Positions 46,543 to 54,115 of a DNA stretch of 64,000 nucleotides are shown one piece after another. A model generated the notes under the pieces. It searched no databases, was not told the DNA's origin, and saw only the letters and a program-made list of their open reading frames with translations. The stretch comes from Phycisphaerales bacterium (GTDB lineage: Bacteria; Planctomycetota; Phycisphaerae; UBA1845), in assembly GCA_020852275.1 (NCBI GenBank), contig JADZBE010000004.1, positions 124,001 to 188,000 of the forward strand, given 5' to 3'. How positions within the stretch are numbered: position 1 is the stretch's first letter; each line of letters begins with the position of its first letter. The translations under genes were made by a program, and so were the position numbers.

Positions 46543-47805
46543 GTGCCAACCGTCGTCATCATCGGGGCCGGGACCATGGGCGCGGGCATTGCGCAGGTGG
46601 CCGCGCAGGCCGGCTGGGACGTGCAGCTTTGCGATCTCTCTGCGGACGCGTTGGCTCGCGGAGTGTCCGGCATTCGCGCGCAGTTCGCGCGGCTGGCGGA
46701 GAAGGGGCGGATCAGCACGGAGGAGGCGGAACGTGCTGCGGCGCGTGTGCGGGCAATCGCGCGCCTGGCGGATTTGGCGCCGGCGGACCGCGCGCCGGCG
46801 GACCGCGCGTGGGCGGACCTCGCCATCGAGGCCGTCATCGAGCGGCTCGACGTCAAGCACGCCACGTTCGCGGCGTTGGAGAAGGCTCTTCCCGCGCACG
46901 CCGTGCTGGCGACGAACACGTCGTCGCTTTCCGTCGGCGCGATCGCGCGGGCCGTTCGTGATCCGTCACGCGTGATCGGCATGCACTTCTTCAACCCCGC
47001 GCCGCTGATGCCGCTGGTCGAAGTCATCGCCGCCGCCGCCAGCCGGCCGGACGCCGTGGATTTCGGCGCTGCGACGGCGCGGGCATGGGGCAAGACGGCG
47101 GTCCACGCCAAGGACACGCCGGGTTTCATCGTCAACCGCGTGGCGCGCGGGTACTACCTTGAAGCGCTGCGGCTGCTGGGGGAGCACGTCTCCACCGTCG
47201 AGAAGATCGACAAGGTGATGAAAGAACTCGGCGGCTTCAAGATGGGACCGTTCGAGTTGATGGACCTCGTCGGGCTGGACGTGAACTACTCCGTGAGCCT
47301 GTCCGTGTGGGAGCAGATGCAGCGCCACCCGCGCTTCGAGCCGCACGAGATTCAGCGGCGGCTTGTCGATCAGGGCTGCCTCGGCCGCAAGACCGGGCGC
47401 GGCTTCTACGATTACACCGGGCCGTCGCCCGTCTCGGCGTTCCCATCCGTGAAGACTGCGTTTACCCTGCCGCCGGAAGTCGAGCAGGCTGTGCACAACT
47501 TCGCAGCAGCCGCGAGCGTGACCGATCCGCACACTCCCTGCCGCTACATCTTCGCCCGCATCCTCTGCGCCATCCTGAACGAAGCCGCGCTCGCCCGGCA
47601 GGAAGGCGTCGCGTCGGCGTCCGACATCGACATCGCCATGAAGCTCGGCACGAATTACCCGCACGGCCCGCTGGAGTGGGCCGATCGAATCGGGCGGGAC
47701 GAAGTGCACAAGATGCTGGCGTGTCTGGAGGCGCACACTTCCGCGGGACGCTTTCGCAGCGCGTTCGAAACAACGCAACGAACCCACATCGAGCCGGGCC
47801 GATGA
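46543..47805 (+). CDS. 3-hydroxyacyl-CoA dehydrogenase
   Basis: An NAD-dependent 3-hydroxyacyl-CoA dehydrogenase, probably 3-hydroxybutyryl-CoA type, of 420 residues. The dinucleotide motif is IIGAGTMGAGIAQVAA. Then LATNTSSLSV, GMHFFNPAPLMPLVEVI with the catalytic His, DTPGFIVNRVARGY and the helix KELGGFKMGPFELMDLVGLD follow. A second dehydrogenase C-terminal domain is present (CRYIFARILCAILNEA, GTNYPHGPLEW). Residues ~79-93 contain an extra tract APADRAPADRAWADLA from three 15-bp repeats. Start is GTG. Role in fatty acid or butanoate metabolism. Confidence 0.9.
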   Translation: MPTVVIIGAGTMGAGIAQVAAQAGWDVQLCDLSADALARGVSGIRAQFARLAEKGRISTEEAERAAARVRAIARLADLAPADRAPADRAWADLAIEAVIERLDVKHATFAALEKALPAHAVLATNTSSLSVGAIARAVRDPSRVIGMHFFNPAPLMPLVEVIAAAASRPDAVDFGAATARAWGKTAVHAKDTPGFIVNRVARGYYLEALRLLGEHVSTVEKIDKVMKELGGFKMGPFELMDLVGLDVNYSVSLSVWEQMQRHPRFEPHEIQRRLVDQGCLGRKTGRGFYDYTGPSPVSAFPSVKTAFTLPPEVEQAVHNFAAAASVTDPHTPCRYIFARILCAILNEAALARQEGVASASDIDIAMKLGTNYPHGPLEWADRIGRDEVHKMLACLEAHTSAGRFRSAFETTQRTHIEPGR

Positions 47806-47828
47806 CACGCCCGGGATAGACTCGGAAC

Positions 47829-47886
47829 TGGATTCCCGCCTGCGCGGGAATGACGGCGTCTGGGTAGTTCGTCGCTCCGCGACGAG
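47829..47886. repeat. ATTCCCGC palindrome followed by GTAGTTCGTCGCTCC repeat
   Basis: GATTCCCGCCTGCGCGGGAA at 47830 belongs to the common family. GTAGTTCGTCGCTCCGCGAC at 47863 is the intergenic twin of the sequence inserted in valS at 48646-48757 and of the one at 33071. Confidence 0.88.
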
Positions 47887-47940
47887 CCCGTGTTCCCGCA
47901 CGCGCGGAATACGACGGGCGTCGCCGCCCGCTACGGACTT

Positions 47941-50900
47941 CTACCCCAGCTCCGCCAGATGCTCCTCCAGCGATGTGCGCTGAGTCTTCAGTTCCGCAAG
48001 GCGGGCGCGCTCGGCCTCGACGAGCTGCGGCGCGGCGTTGGCGACGAACTTCTCGTTGGACAGCTTGCCCTCGCGCGACTGAATCTGCTTCGTCACCTCG
48101 GCCAGCTCCTTCGTCGCCCGCTGCCGCTCGGCCGCGTCGTCGCTGATGTCGAGCACGTACACGCGGAGGGCGCCCACGTGCAGGCTGCCGGCGTTCACCG
48201 GGCGCTTGGCGTCGCCGGACACGGTCACTTCGCCCACGCCGGCCATGCGCTGGATGACGTGCGTGTGGGCGCGGAACTCCGCGTGATACGGCGCCGGGAG
48301 CACGACGATCGCCCGCACGGTCTCCTTGGGCGCGACGTTGCAGCGGGCGCGAAGGTCGCGCACGGCGCGGACGACGTCCTGCAGACGGGCAAACACTTCG
48401 AGAAACGCGGCGTCGTCCAGCGCCGGGTATCCCGCCTCGGGCGGATATTGCGCCGTGACGAGCAGCCGCTCGCGCGCGTTCTCCCCGCGCTGCGGATCAG
48501 GCAGGTCGGCAAGCCCCGGCAGCCCGCGGCGCGGGACGATCTCTCCAAGCTGCCGCCAGAGCCGCTCCGTGATGAAGGGGATGATCGGGTGAAACAGCCG
48601 CAGCGTCTGGTCCATGCAGAAGGCAAGCACCTGCTGAGCAACACCGGGTAGTTCGTGGTTGTGCGACCCATCGGGCCCGCCGCCGATGCAAGGCGAGTTG
48701 GGTCGTTCGTCGCGTAGCGACGAAGTACCCTTCTCGTCACGGAGCGACGAACTACCCAGACGCGGCTTGGACAGCTCAATGTACCAGTCGCACAGACTGT
48801 CCCAGAAGAAATCGCGCAGCTCCTTCACGGTCGCGGAGAACTGGTATTGTAAGAGGAGTTCATGCACGCGGCGGCACGTCTGCGACAGCCGCGCGAGGAT
48901 CCAGCGATCTTCAGGCAGCAAATCTTCCTTGTGAATCGCGGCGCAGGGCGCGCCCTCCAGGTTCATGAATGCAAACCGCGCCGCGTTCCACAGCTTGTTG
49001 CAGAAGTTGCGGCCCATGTCGAACTTCTCCGAGGTCTCACGACCCAGGCCAAGTTGTTGTTTCGCGTCCGCGTCCGCCCATTGCGTGGCGAATTCCCTGC
49101 CGCATTCCTTGTGGGAGCATTTCACGCGCTGCACGTCGGAGGGCTGCAACGCGCGTTCCAGCTTGATGCCGCGCGACTTGCGGCCTTGCTCCTCCGCCTT
49201 GATCGCCAGCGACTGCTCCGTGAGCTTCCCGCAGTGCGGGCAGACGTACTCGACGGGCATGCGGATGTCCTGCGTCTCGGTGGTCATGTCCGCCATCGTG
49301 TAGCGCAGCGCGTCCGCGCCGTGGGTGTGGATGATGTCCACCGGGTCCACGCCGTTGCCCTTGGACTTGCTCATCGTTTCGCCGCGCCCGTCGAGGATTT
49401 TCGGGTGGATGTACACATGGTCGAACGGCTTGCGCCCCAGTGCGTACATTCCAAACATCACCATCCGCGCGACCCAGTTGGTGATAATGTCCCGCGACGT
49501 GCAGAGCACGGACGTGGGGTAGTATTGTGACAGGTAGTTGGGTTTCGGCTCATTCTCCGCCTCCGGCCAACCCAACGTGCTGAACGGCCAGAGGGCGGAG
49601 GAGAACCAGGTGTCGAGGACGTCCTCATCCAGACTAAAGCGAAACTTCTTGAGGTGCTCCGCTATGTCAGCGTCGTTGGAATCATGCACCGCGTAGTAGA
49701 GGAGGTGCAGACGTTCCTCGACCTCCTGTTTCAATTGGACAGGGGAATCTGAGAATTCACGCCGACATTCCGCGATCTTATCCTCCTGTTTCCAAGTGTT
49801 AATGGCCCTCAAATGGTCGTCCACTGTATCTCCCCAACCGGCGATCGCACCCTTGTTCGACCAGACCGGTATCCGATGTCCCCACCACAACTGCCGGCTG
49901 ATGCACCAGTCGCGTTTTTCGCCGAGCCAGTCAAGGTAGGACTTCGCGTAGCGCGCGGGGAACACCTGGATGCGCCCGCCGGTCACTTCATCCATCGCCG
50001 CCTGAGCGAGACCCTTCTGCAATTTCAGATTTGAGATTTGGGATTCGGGAAGTTCACCCGTCCTCACAAACCACTGATCCGACAGGAACGGCTCGATCGG
50101 CGTCTTGCTGCGGTCGCTGTGCGCCAGGTCGATGTCGCGGTCTTCGATCTTGTCGAGCAGTCCGCGCGCTTCAAGATCGGCGACGACCTTCTTGCGACCG
50201 GTGGTGGAGAACTCCAACCCCTCGTAGTCCTTGCTGAAGGGGTTGGTTCCGCCGCTGGAGGACGGCATGTGCGAACCATCGCCGTGATGGATCAGCGCCC
50301 CCGGCGGCTCCTCGATGCGCGCGACCTTCCCGTCCGGCGTGAGCACGTTGATCATCGGCAGCTTGTGCCGCAGACCCACCTCGTAGTCGTTGGGGTCGTG
50401 CGCCGGCGTGATCTTCACGCAGCCCGTGCCCAGCATGGGGTCGGCCCACTCGTCGCAGATCAACGGAATCTCGCGATGCACCAGCGGCAGCAGGAGCTTG
50501 CGCCCCGCACGGGCCATGTCGCGCAACTTGATCAGATGCGCCAGATGAGACTCGCGTCTGGCGGTCAGCGCCTCCAGCTTCGCCTGAATCTCCTGGGCTT
50601 CCTTCGATGACCGGCTGGAAAGCCGGTCCCCCAGTGCTCTCAGCTCCTGTTCCTCAAGAGCGAAGCGTCCCTCGGGATCGGGATGCACCGCGACCGCCAC
50701 GTCCGCCAGCATCGTCTCCGGTCGCGTCGTGGCGATGATGACGTATTCCGGCTCCGGACCGCCTTCCTCCAGTTGCCTGTTGCCTGTTGCCTGTTGCCTG
50801 TTCCCGAGCACCGGATACCGGATGTAGTAAAAATGCCCCTTGACCGTCTCGTGATAGACCTCGTCGTCCGCCACGGCCGTCTGGAGCTGCGTGTCCCAGT

Positions 50901-51450
50901 TGACCAGGCGCTTGCCGCGGAAGATCAGCCCATCGCGAAAGAGCTGGAAGAACATGTGCCGCACGGCTCGGGACAGGCCTTCGTCGAGCGTGAAGCGCGT
51001 GCGGGACCAGTCGCACGAGCAGCCCATCAGCTTGAGCTGCGAGAGGATGCGTTTTTCGTACTCGTCCTTCCACTTCCAGATGCGGCGGACGAGTTCTTCT
51101 CGCGCCTTCTGCGGCGTGGCGCCGAGTTGGTGGCGCGTCAGCCCCTCCTGCTCGCGGATGCGTTTCTCGACGACGGCCTGCGTGGCGATGCCCGCGTGGT
51201 CGGTGCCGGGCTGCCAGAGGGTGTTGAAGCCGCGCATGCGGTGCCACCGCACGAGCACGTCCTGAAGGGTGTTGTTGAGCGCGTGACCGAGGTGCAGGGC
51301 GCCAGTGACGTTGGGCGGGGGGATGACGATGGAGAAGGTGCGCTCGCGCGGGCGGCCGTCCGGCGCGGCGACGAACGCGCGCGACGCCTCCCACGCGGCG
51401 TACATGTCAGGCTCGACGCTGCGCGGATCGTACACTTTCTCAAGGGTCAT
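47941..51450 (-). CDS. valS: Valyl-tRNA synthetase with repeat-derived inserts
   Basis: Class I aminoacyl-tRNA synthetase charging tRNA-Val, about 1169 residues as drawn (usual 860-950). HIGH motif GALHLGHAL at residues 50-58, KMSKS as MSKSKGNGVDP near residue 692, TTRPETMLADVAVAVHPD in the editing domain, and a C-terminal coiled-coil. A CPHCGKL...CSHKECG pair could form a zinc ribbon. Four in-frame inserts of repeat-like sequence raise the length: at 50771-50805, 50606-50640, 50020-50047 and 48646-48757. The reading frame is intact throughout, so the enzyme is presumably active. ATG 51450 is chosen over a longer frame because similarity to the family starts there. Confidence 0.95.
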   Translation of the reverse strand: MTLEKVYDPRSVEPDMYAAWEASRAFVAAPDGRPRERTFSIVIPPPNVTGALHLGHALNNTLQDVLVRWHRMRGFNTLWQPGTDHAGIATQAVVEKRIREQEGLTRHQLGATPQKAREELVRRIWKWKDEYEKRILSQLKLMGCSCDWSRTRFTLDEGLSRAVRHMFFQLFRDGLIFRGKRLVNWDTQLQTAVADDEVYHETVKGHFYYIRYPVLGNRQQATGNRQLEEGGPEPEYVIIATTRPETMLADVAVAVHPDPEGRFALEEQELRALGDRLSSRSSKEAQEIQAKLEALTARRESHLAHLIKLRDMARAGRKLLLPLVHREIPLICDEWADPMLGTGCVKITPAHDPNDYEVGLRHKLPMINVLTPDGKVARIEEPPGALIHHGDGSHMPSSSGGTNPFSKDYEGLEFSTTGRKKVVADLEARGLLDKIEDRDIDLAHSDRSKTPIEPFLSDQWFVRTGELPESQISNLKLQKGLAQAAMDEVTGGRIQVFPARYAKSYLDWLGEKRDWCISRQLWWGHRIPVWSNKGAIAGWGDTVDDHLRAINTWKQEDKIAECRREFSDSPVQLKQEVEERLHLLYYAVHDSNDADIAEHLKKFRFSLDEDVLDTWFSSALWPFSTLGWPEAENEPKPNYLSQYYPTSVLCTSRDIITNWVARMVMFGMYALGRKPFDHVYIHPKILDGRGETMSKSKGNGVDPVDIIHTHGADALRYTMADMTTETQDIRMPVEYVCPHCGKLTEQSLAIKAEEQGRKSRGIKLERALQPSDVQRVKCSHKECGREFATQWADADAKQQLGLGRETSEKFDMGRNFCNKLWNAARFAFMNLEGAPCAAIHKEDLLPEDRWILARLSQTCRRVHELLLQYQFSATVKELRDFFWDSLCDWYIELSKPRLGSSSLRDEKGTSSLRDERPNSPCIGGGPDGSHNHELPGVAQQVLAFCMDQTLRLFHPIIPFITERLWRQLGEIVPRRGLPGLADLPDPQRGENARERLLVTAQYPPEAGYPALDDAAFLEVFARLQDVVRAVRDLRARCNVAPKETVRAIVVLPAPYHAEFRAHTHVIQRMAGVGEVTVSGDAKRPVNAGSLHVGALRVYVLDISDDAAERQRATKELAEVTKQIQSREGKLSNEKFVANAAPQLVEAERARLAELKTQRTSLEEHLAELG
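48646..48757. repeat. Intergenic repeat inserted in frame in valS
   Basis: About 112 bases built from GTAGTTCGTCG-type palindromic copies in both orientations. They encode roughly 38 residues such as GSSSLRDEKGTSSLRDER that are not part of the normal synthetase. They match copies at 33071 and 47861, which are intergenic. Confidence 0.88.
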
Positions 51451-51569
51451 CGGGTGATCCCGTTGCAGGCAGGCGTTGTGAAATCGTTGAAGGATCGGTC
51501 CGCCGCCGGTTGCGTCGGAAGGTAGGCGCGGGAGGGCAAAAGTCAACCAAAGAGCCGCTGAAGCCCGGC

Positions 51570-51607
51570 AAAAAGCAGAGGCGGCGCGCCGTCGCCGACG
51601 CGCCGCC
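51570..51607 (-). terminator. Terminator downstream of the first subtilase gene
   Basis: Stem GGCGGCGCG/CGCGCCGCC (51580-51607) with a 10-base loop. On the minus strand a short TCTGCTTTTTGCC tract follows. It lies about 40 bases beyond the stop codon. Confidence 0.7.
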
Positions 51608-51645
51608 CCCTTGGGTTCGCAGACCGCTTTCGCGGCTCGCCGTAA

Positions 51646-53583
51646 TTACTCGCACGCCGTCGTGATCGGGTCGAAGCAACCCGGTTCGGTCATCGACGCG
51701 GTGATGGTCGTGAAGCAGCAGCCAAGCAGGATCGCCTTGCGTTCGTAGACGGTGACGTTGTAGTCCGCACCGTTGATGTTAAGCACGACCACGGTGCCGT
51801 TGTAGGCGTCGGTCTTGAAGACGACCTTGACCTTGGCATTGCCGCTGCCGCCGCAAGACGCGCGGAACTTCTTGATCGCGTCGCACGGGCACGCGTTGCG
51901 GCACGACGCGCCCTCGCCGAGGAACGTGCCGCCGCCGGCGCTGCACGTGCGCTCGGTGAGCTGCTGGCAATCCTCGTCCGTCACGCAGCACGCGCCCGGT
52001 TGCGGGCACGAAACGTCGCCGCAGGTCCGGCCGAAGCTCGGAGTCCCGCTGGCCGCCCGGCAATCCTGCGGCAGCATGTCGTCGCAGGAGCCGTCCTCGA
52101 AGCAGCAGGCATAAGGATCGTTGGCATTGAGCACGCGTGTGACGGCCTCGAAGGCGTCCACCATGCCCCAGCCGTAGCTGTTGTCCTCGCCGGTGTTGCC
52201 CAGATCCACGGCCGTTTCGTAGATGACTTGCTTGATGTCGTCCACGGAGATGTTCGGATTGGCCTGACGCATCAGGGCGACGACGCCGTTGATGTGCGGA
52301 GACGCCATCGACGTGCCGCTGAGCGAGCCGTAGCCGTTGCCCGGCAGCGAGGAACGCACGTTGACGCCAGGAGCGGAGATGTCCGGCTTGATCGCATCAC
52401 GACCGTCCGGCGTGCAGCGCGTCGGACCACGCGAGGAGAAGTCGGCGATCGGCCAGCCCTGACGGCTGGCGTCCACGGCGGCCACCGCCTGGCAGTTGTA
52501 CTCCGTCGTCGCGCGGTCGGCCGGACGACGCAGACCCGAGGAACCTTCGTTGCCCGCGGAGAATATGACGCAAATGCCCGCAGCCTCGCAGGCGTCGATG
52601 GCGCTCCAGAACGTCTGATCGCAAGGCTGATATCCGTGACCCGTCGTGACGCCCCACGAGTTCGAGTTCGTCGCCGGTACGTCGAAGTTCGTGTTGGGGT
52701 TTCCGTCCGGATCCGCCAACCACTCGAAGGAGAGCAGCGCGTCGGCCACGGTGCGCGGAATACCGCCGCCACGGTCGATCGGGGCCGCGGCAATCCAGTA
52801 CGCGCCGGGCGCCACGCCGACCTGATCTCCCGGAGGACCGCCGGTGACCGTGCCCATCGTGTGCGTGCCATGGCCGTTCTGGTCATACGGGAACGTCTGG
52901 TTGCCCCACGGATCGAAGAACGCCCACTCCGGGTGCCCGTTGTAACGCGAATCGGCGACGCCCGCCCAGCGAGCCTTCAGCGCGTTGTGATTGCCGTCCA
53001 CGCCCGTGTCCATGTTGGAGACGAGCACTCCCGTGCCGTCGATGCCGATCGCCCAGACCTCCGGAGCACGGATCGCCACCAGACCGATTTCCGGCGCCTC
53101 GAGGTGTTCGTTCCCACCGTTCGGTCCGCCCGAGACGGGAGCAGGGTCGATCAGCTCGATCTCGTAGTCGTAGTACACGATGCCCACGTCCGTACGACCA
53201 CTGATCTCCTCGAGCTTCGCCTTCGTCGCCGTCACCTGGAAGAGATTGCGAATCCAGTAAGCGTGGAAGTCCTGCACGCTGCCGTCCGCAAGACCCGCCA
53301 GCAGCGCGTCGTTGAGCGGCCCTTGCGTGGCGCTCGCCACGCCCTGCAGCGAGAGAACCACGAACTCATGCCGACGTTGAAGCGTGGCCCGCTCCTGATC
53401 CATCTGACGGCTGGCGGCGTACAAGTCCACCTGATCCGTGAGGTACACCAGCGCCGAGAACATCTGGTCTTGCGGCGCGCCGTTCATGATCTCCTGCAAT
53501 CCCTGATCGATCACTCCCGCGCTCGCCGACGCCGCCAACAGCGTCAATCCGCAAAGCGCGCTCCCTCTTGTCCTCCGACTCAT
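51646..53583 (-). CDS. Secreted subtilase (S8) with two Cys-rich repeats and Cys module
   Basis: An exported subtilisin-family serine protease of 645 residues. Signal peptide GLTLLAASASA, a propeptide-like segment of about 120 residues, then the catalytic triad: Asp in MDTGVDGNHN, His in NGHGTHTMG, Ser in GTSMASPHING. The oxyanion Asn is in NSNSWG. Two units of the type ACCxxDGSCxx...CPQPGACC follow. The end (CDAIKKFRASC to TACE) is a diverged copy of the shared module. AGGAGG lies six bases before the ATG. Downstream of it in the other direction lies its tandem paralogue at 54116, which reads similarly over about 500 residues. Confidence 0.93.
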   Translation of the reverse strand: MSRRTRGSALCGLTLLAASASAGVIDQGLQEIMNGAPQDQMFSALVYLTDQVDLYAASRQMDQERATLQRRHEFVVLSLQGVASATQGPLNDALLAGLADGSVQDFHAYWIRNLFQVTATKAKLEEISGRTDVGIVYYDYEIELIDPAPVSGGPNGGNEHLEAPEIGLVAIRAPEVWAIGIDGTGVLVSNMDTGVDGNHNALKARWAGVADSRYNGHPEWAFFDPWGNQTFPYDQNGHGTHTMGTVTGGPPGDQVGVAPGAYWIAAAPIDRGGGIPRTVADALLSFEWLADPDGNPNTNFDVPATNSNSWGVTTGHGYQPCDQTFWSAIDACEAAGICVIFSAGNEGSSGLRRPADRATTEYNCQAVAAVDASRQGWPIADFSSRGPTRCTPDGRDAIKPDISAPGVNVRSSLPGNGYGSLSGTSMASPHINGVVALMRQANPNISVDDIKQVIYETAVDLGNTGEDNSYGWGMVDAFEAVTRVLNANDPYACCFEDGSCDDMLPQDCRAASGTPSFGRTCGDVSCPQPGACCVTDEDCQQLTERTCSAGGGTFLGEGASCRNACPCDAIKKFRASCGGSGNAKVKVVFKTDAYNGTVVVLNINGADYNVTVYERKAILLGCCFTTITASMTEPGCFDPITTACE

Positions 53584-53881
53584 CACATTCCTCCTGTTAG
53601 GAAACTGCGACTATCCCCACCGGACAGGCGTCCGGTCGTCATCCCCCCATGACGGCGCTGCGCGTGATTAGAATGCAGAGCCGCGCTGCGCCGATTATAC
53701 CGCATGCCAACGCGTGTGGAAACCCTGCGCAGGCCGTGCACCGCTGCGGGCGTTCAGACGCCCGCCCCACGCCCATGTCCCGGCGCCGCACGGAACCGTG
53801 CAGCACGTCCCATAGCATGGGTGGCGCCACACATCCCAAAGCAGGTCCGCGCAAGGGGGAAACCGGGCCGACGCCGCGGCG

Positions 53882-53974
53882 AGTGGCATGGTCAACGGTG
53901 CTCCGCTCGCCACCGTCTTGCGTCGCTCGCCATGGTCAGGCGAGTACGCCGGACCGTGCCACCCAGTTTCCCTT
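53882..53974 (-). repeat. Copy 2 of a 93-bp dispersed repeat
   Basis: Reverse-complement twin of 26701-26793; it lies between the tandem subtilases. The surrounding 53584-54115 holds no gene. Confidence 0.85.
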
Positions 53975-54041
53975 CAGCGAGCTTCCATTCAGCATCGCCT
54001 GCCCCTCCAGACCGACCGACGCCGTGGACGAAACGCTGATG

Positions 54042-54083
54042 CAGAAACCGGGGGTGGGACCGCTTTCACGAGCCCACCCCCGG
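54042..54083 (-). terminator. Hairpin downstream of the second subtilase gene
   Basis: CCGGGGGTGGG (54048-54058) pairs with CCCACCCCCGG (54073-54083). On the minus strand a weak TTTCTG tract follows. It is 33 bases beyond the stop codon. Confidence 0.65.
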
Positions 54084-54115
54084 ATGTTTTCACGCTTCAG
54101 ATCCTCGCGCCTCCG

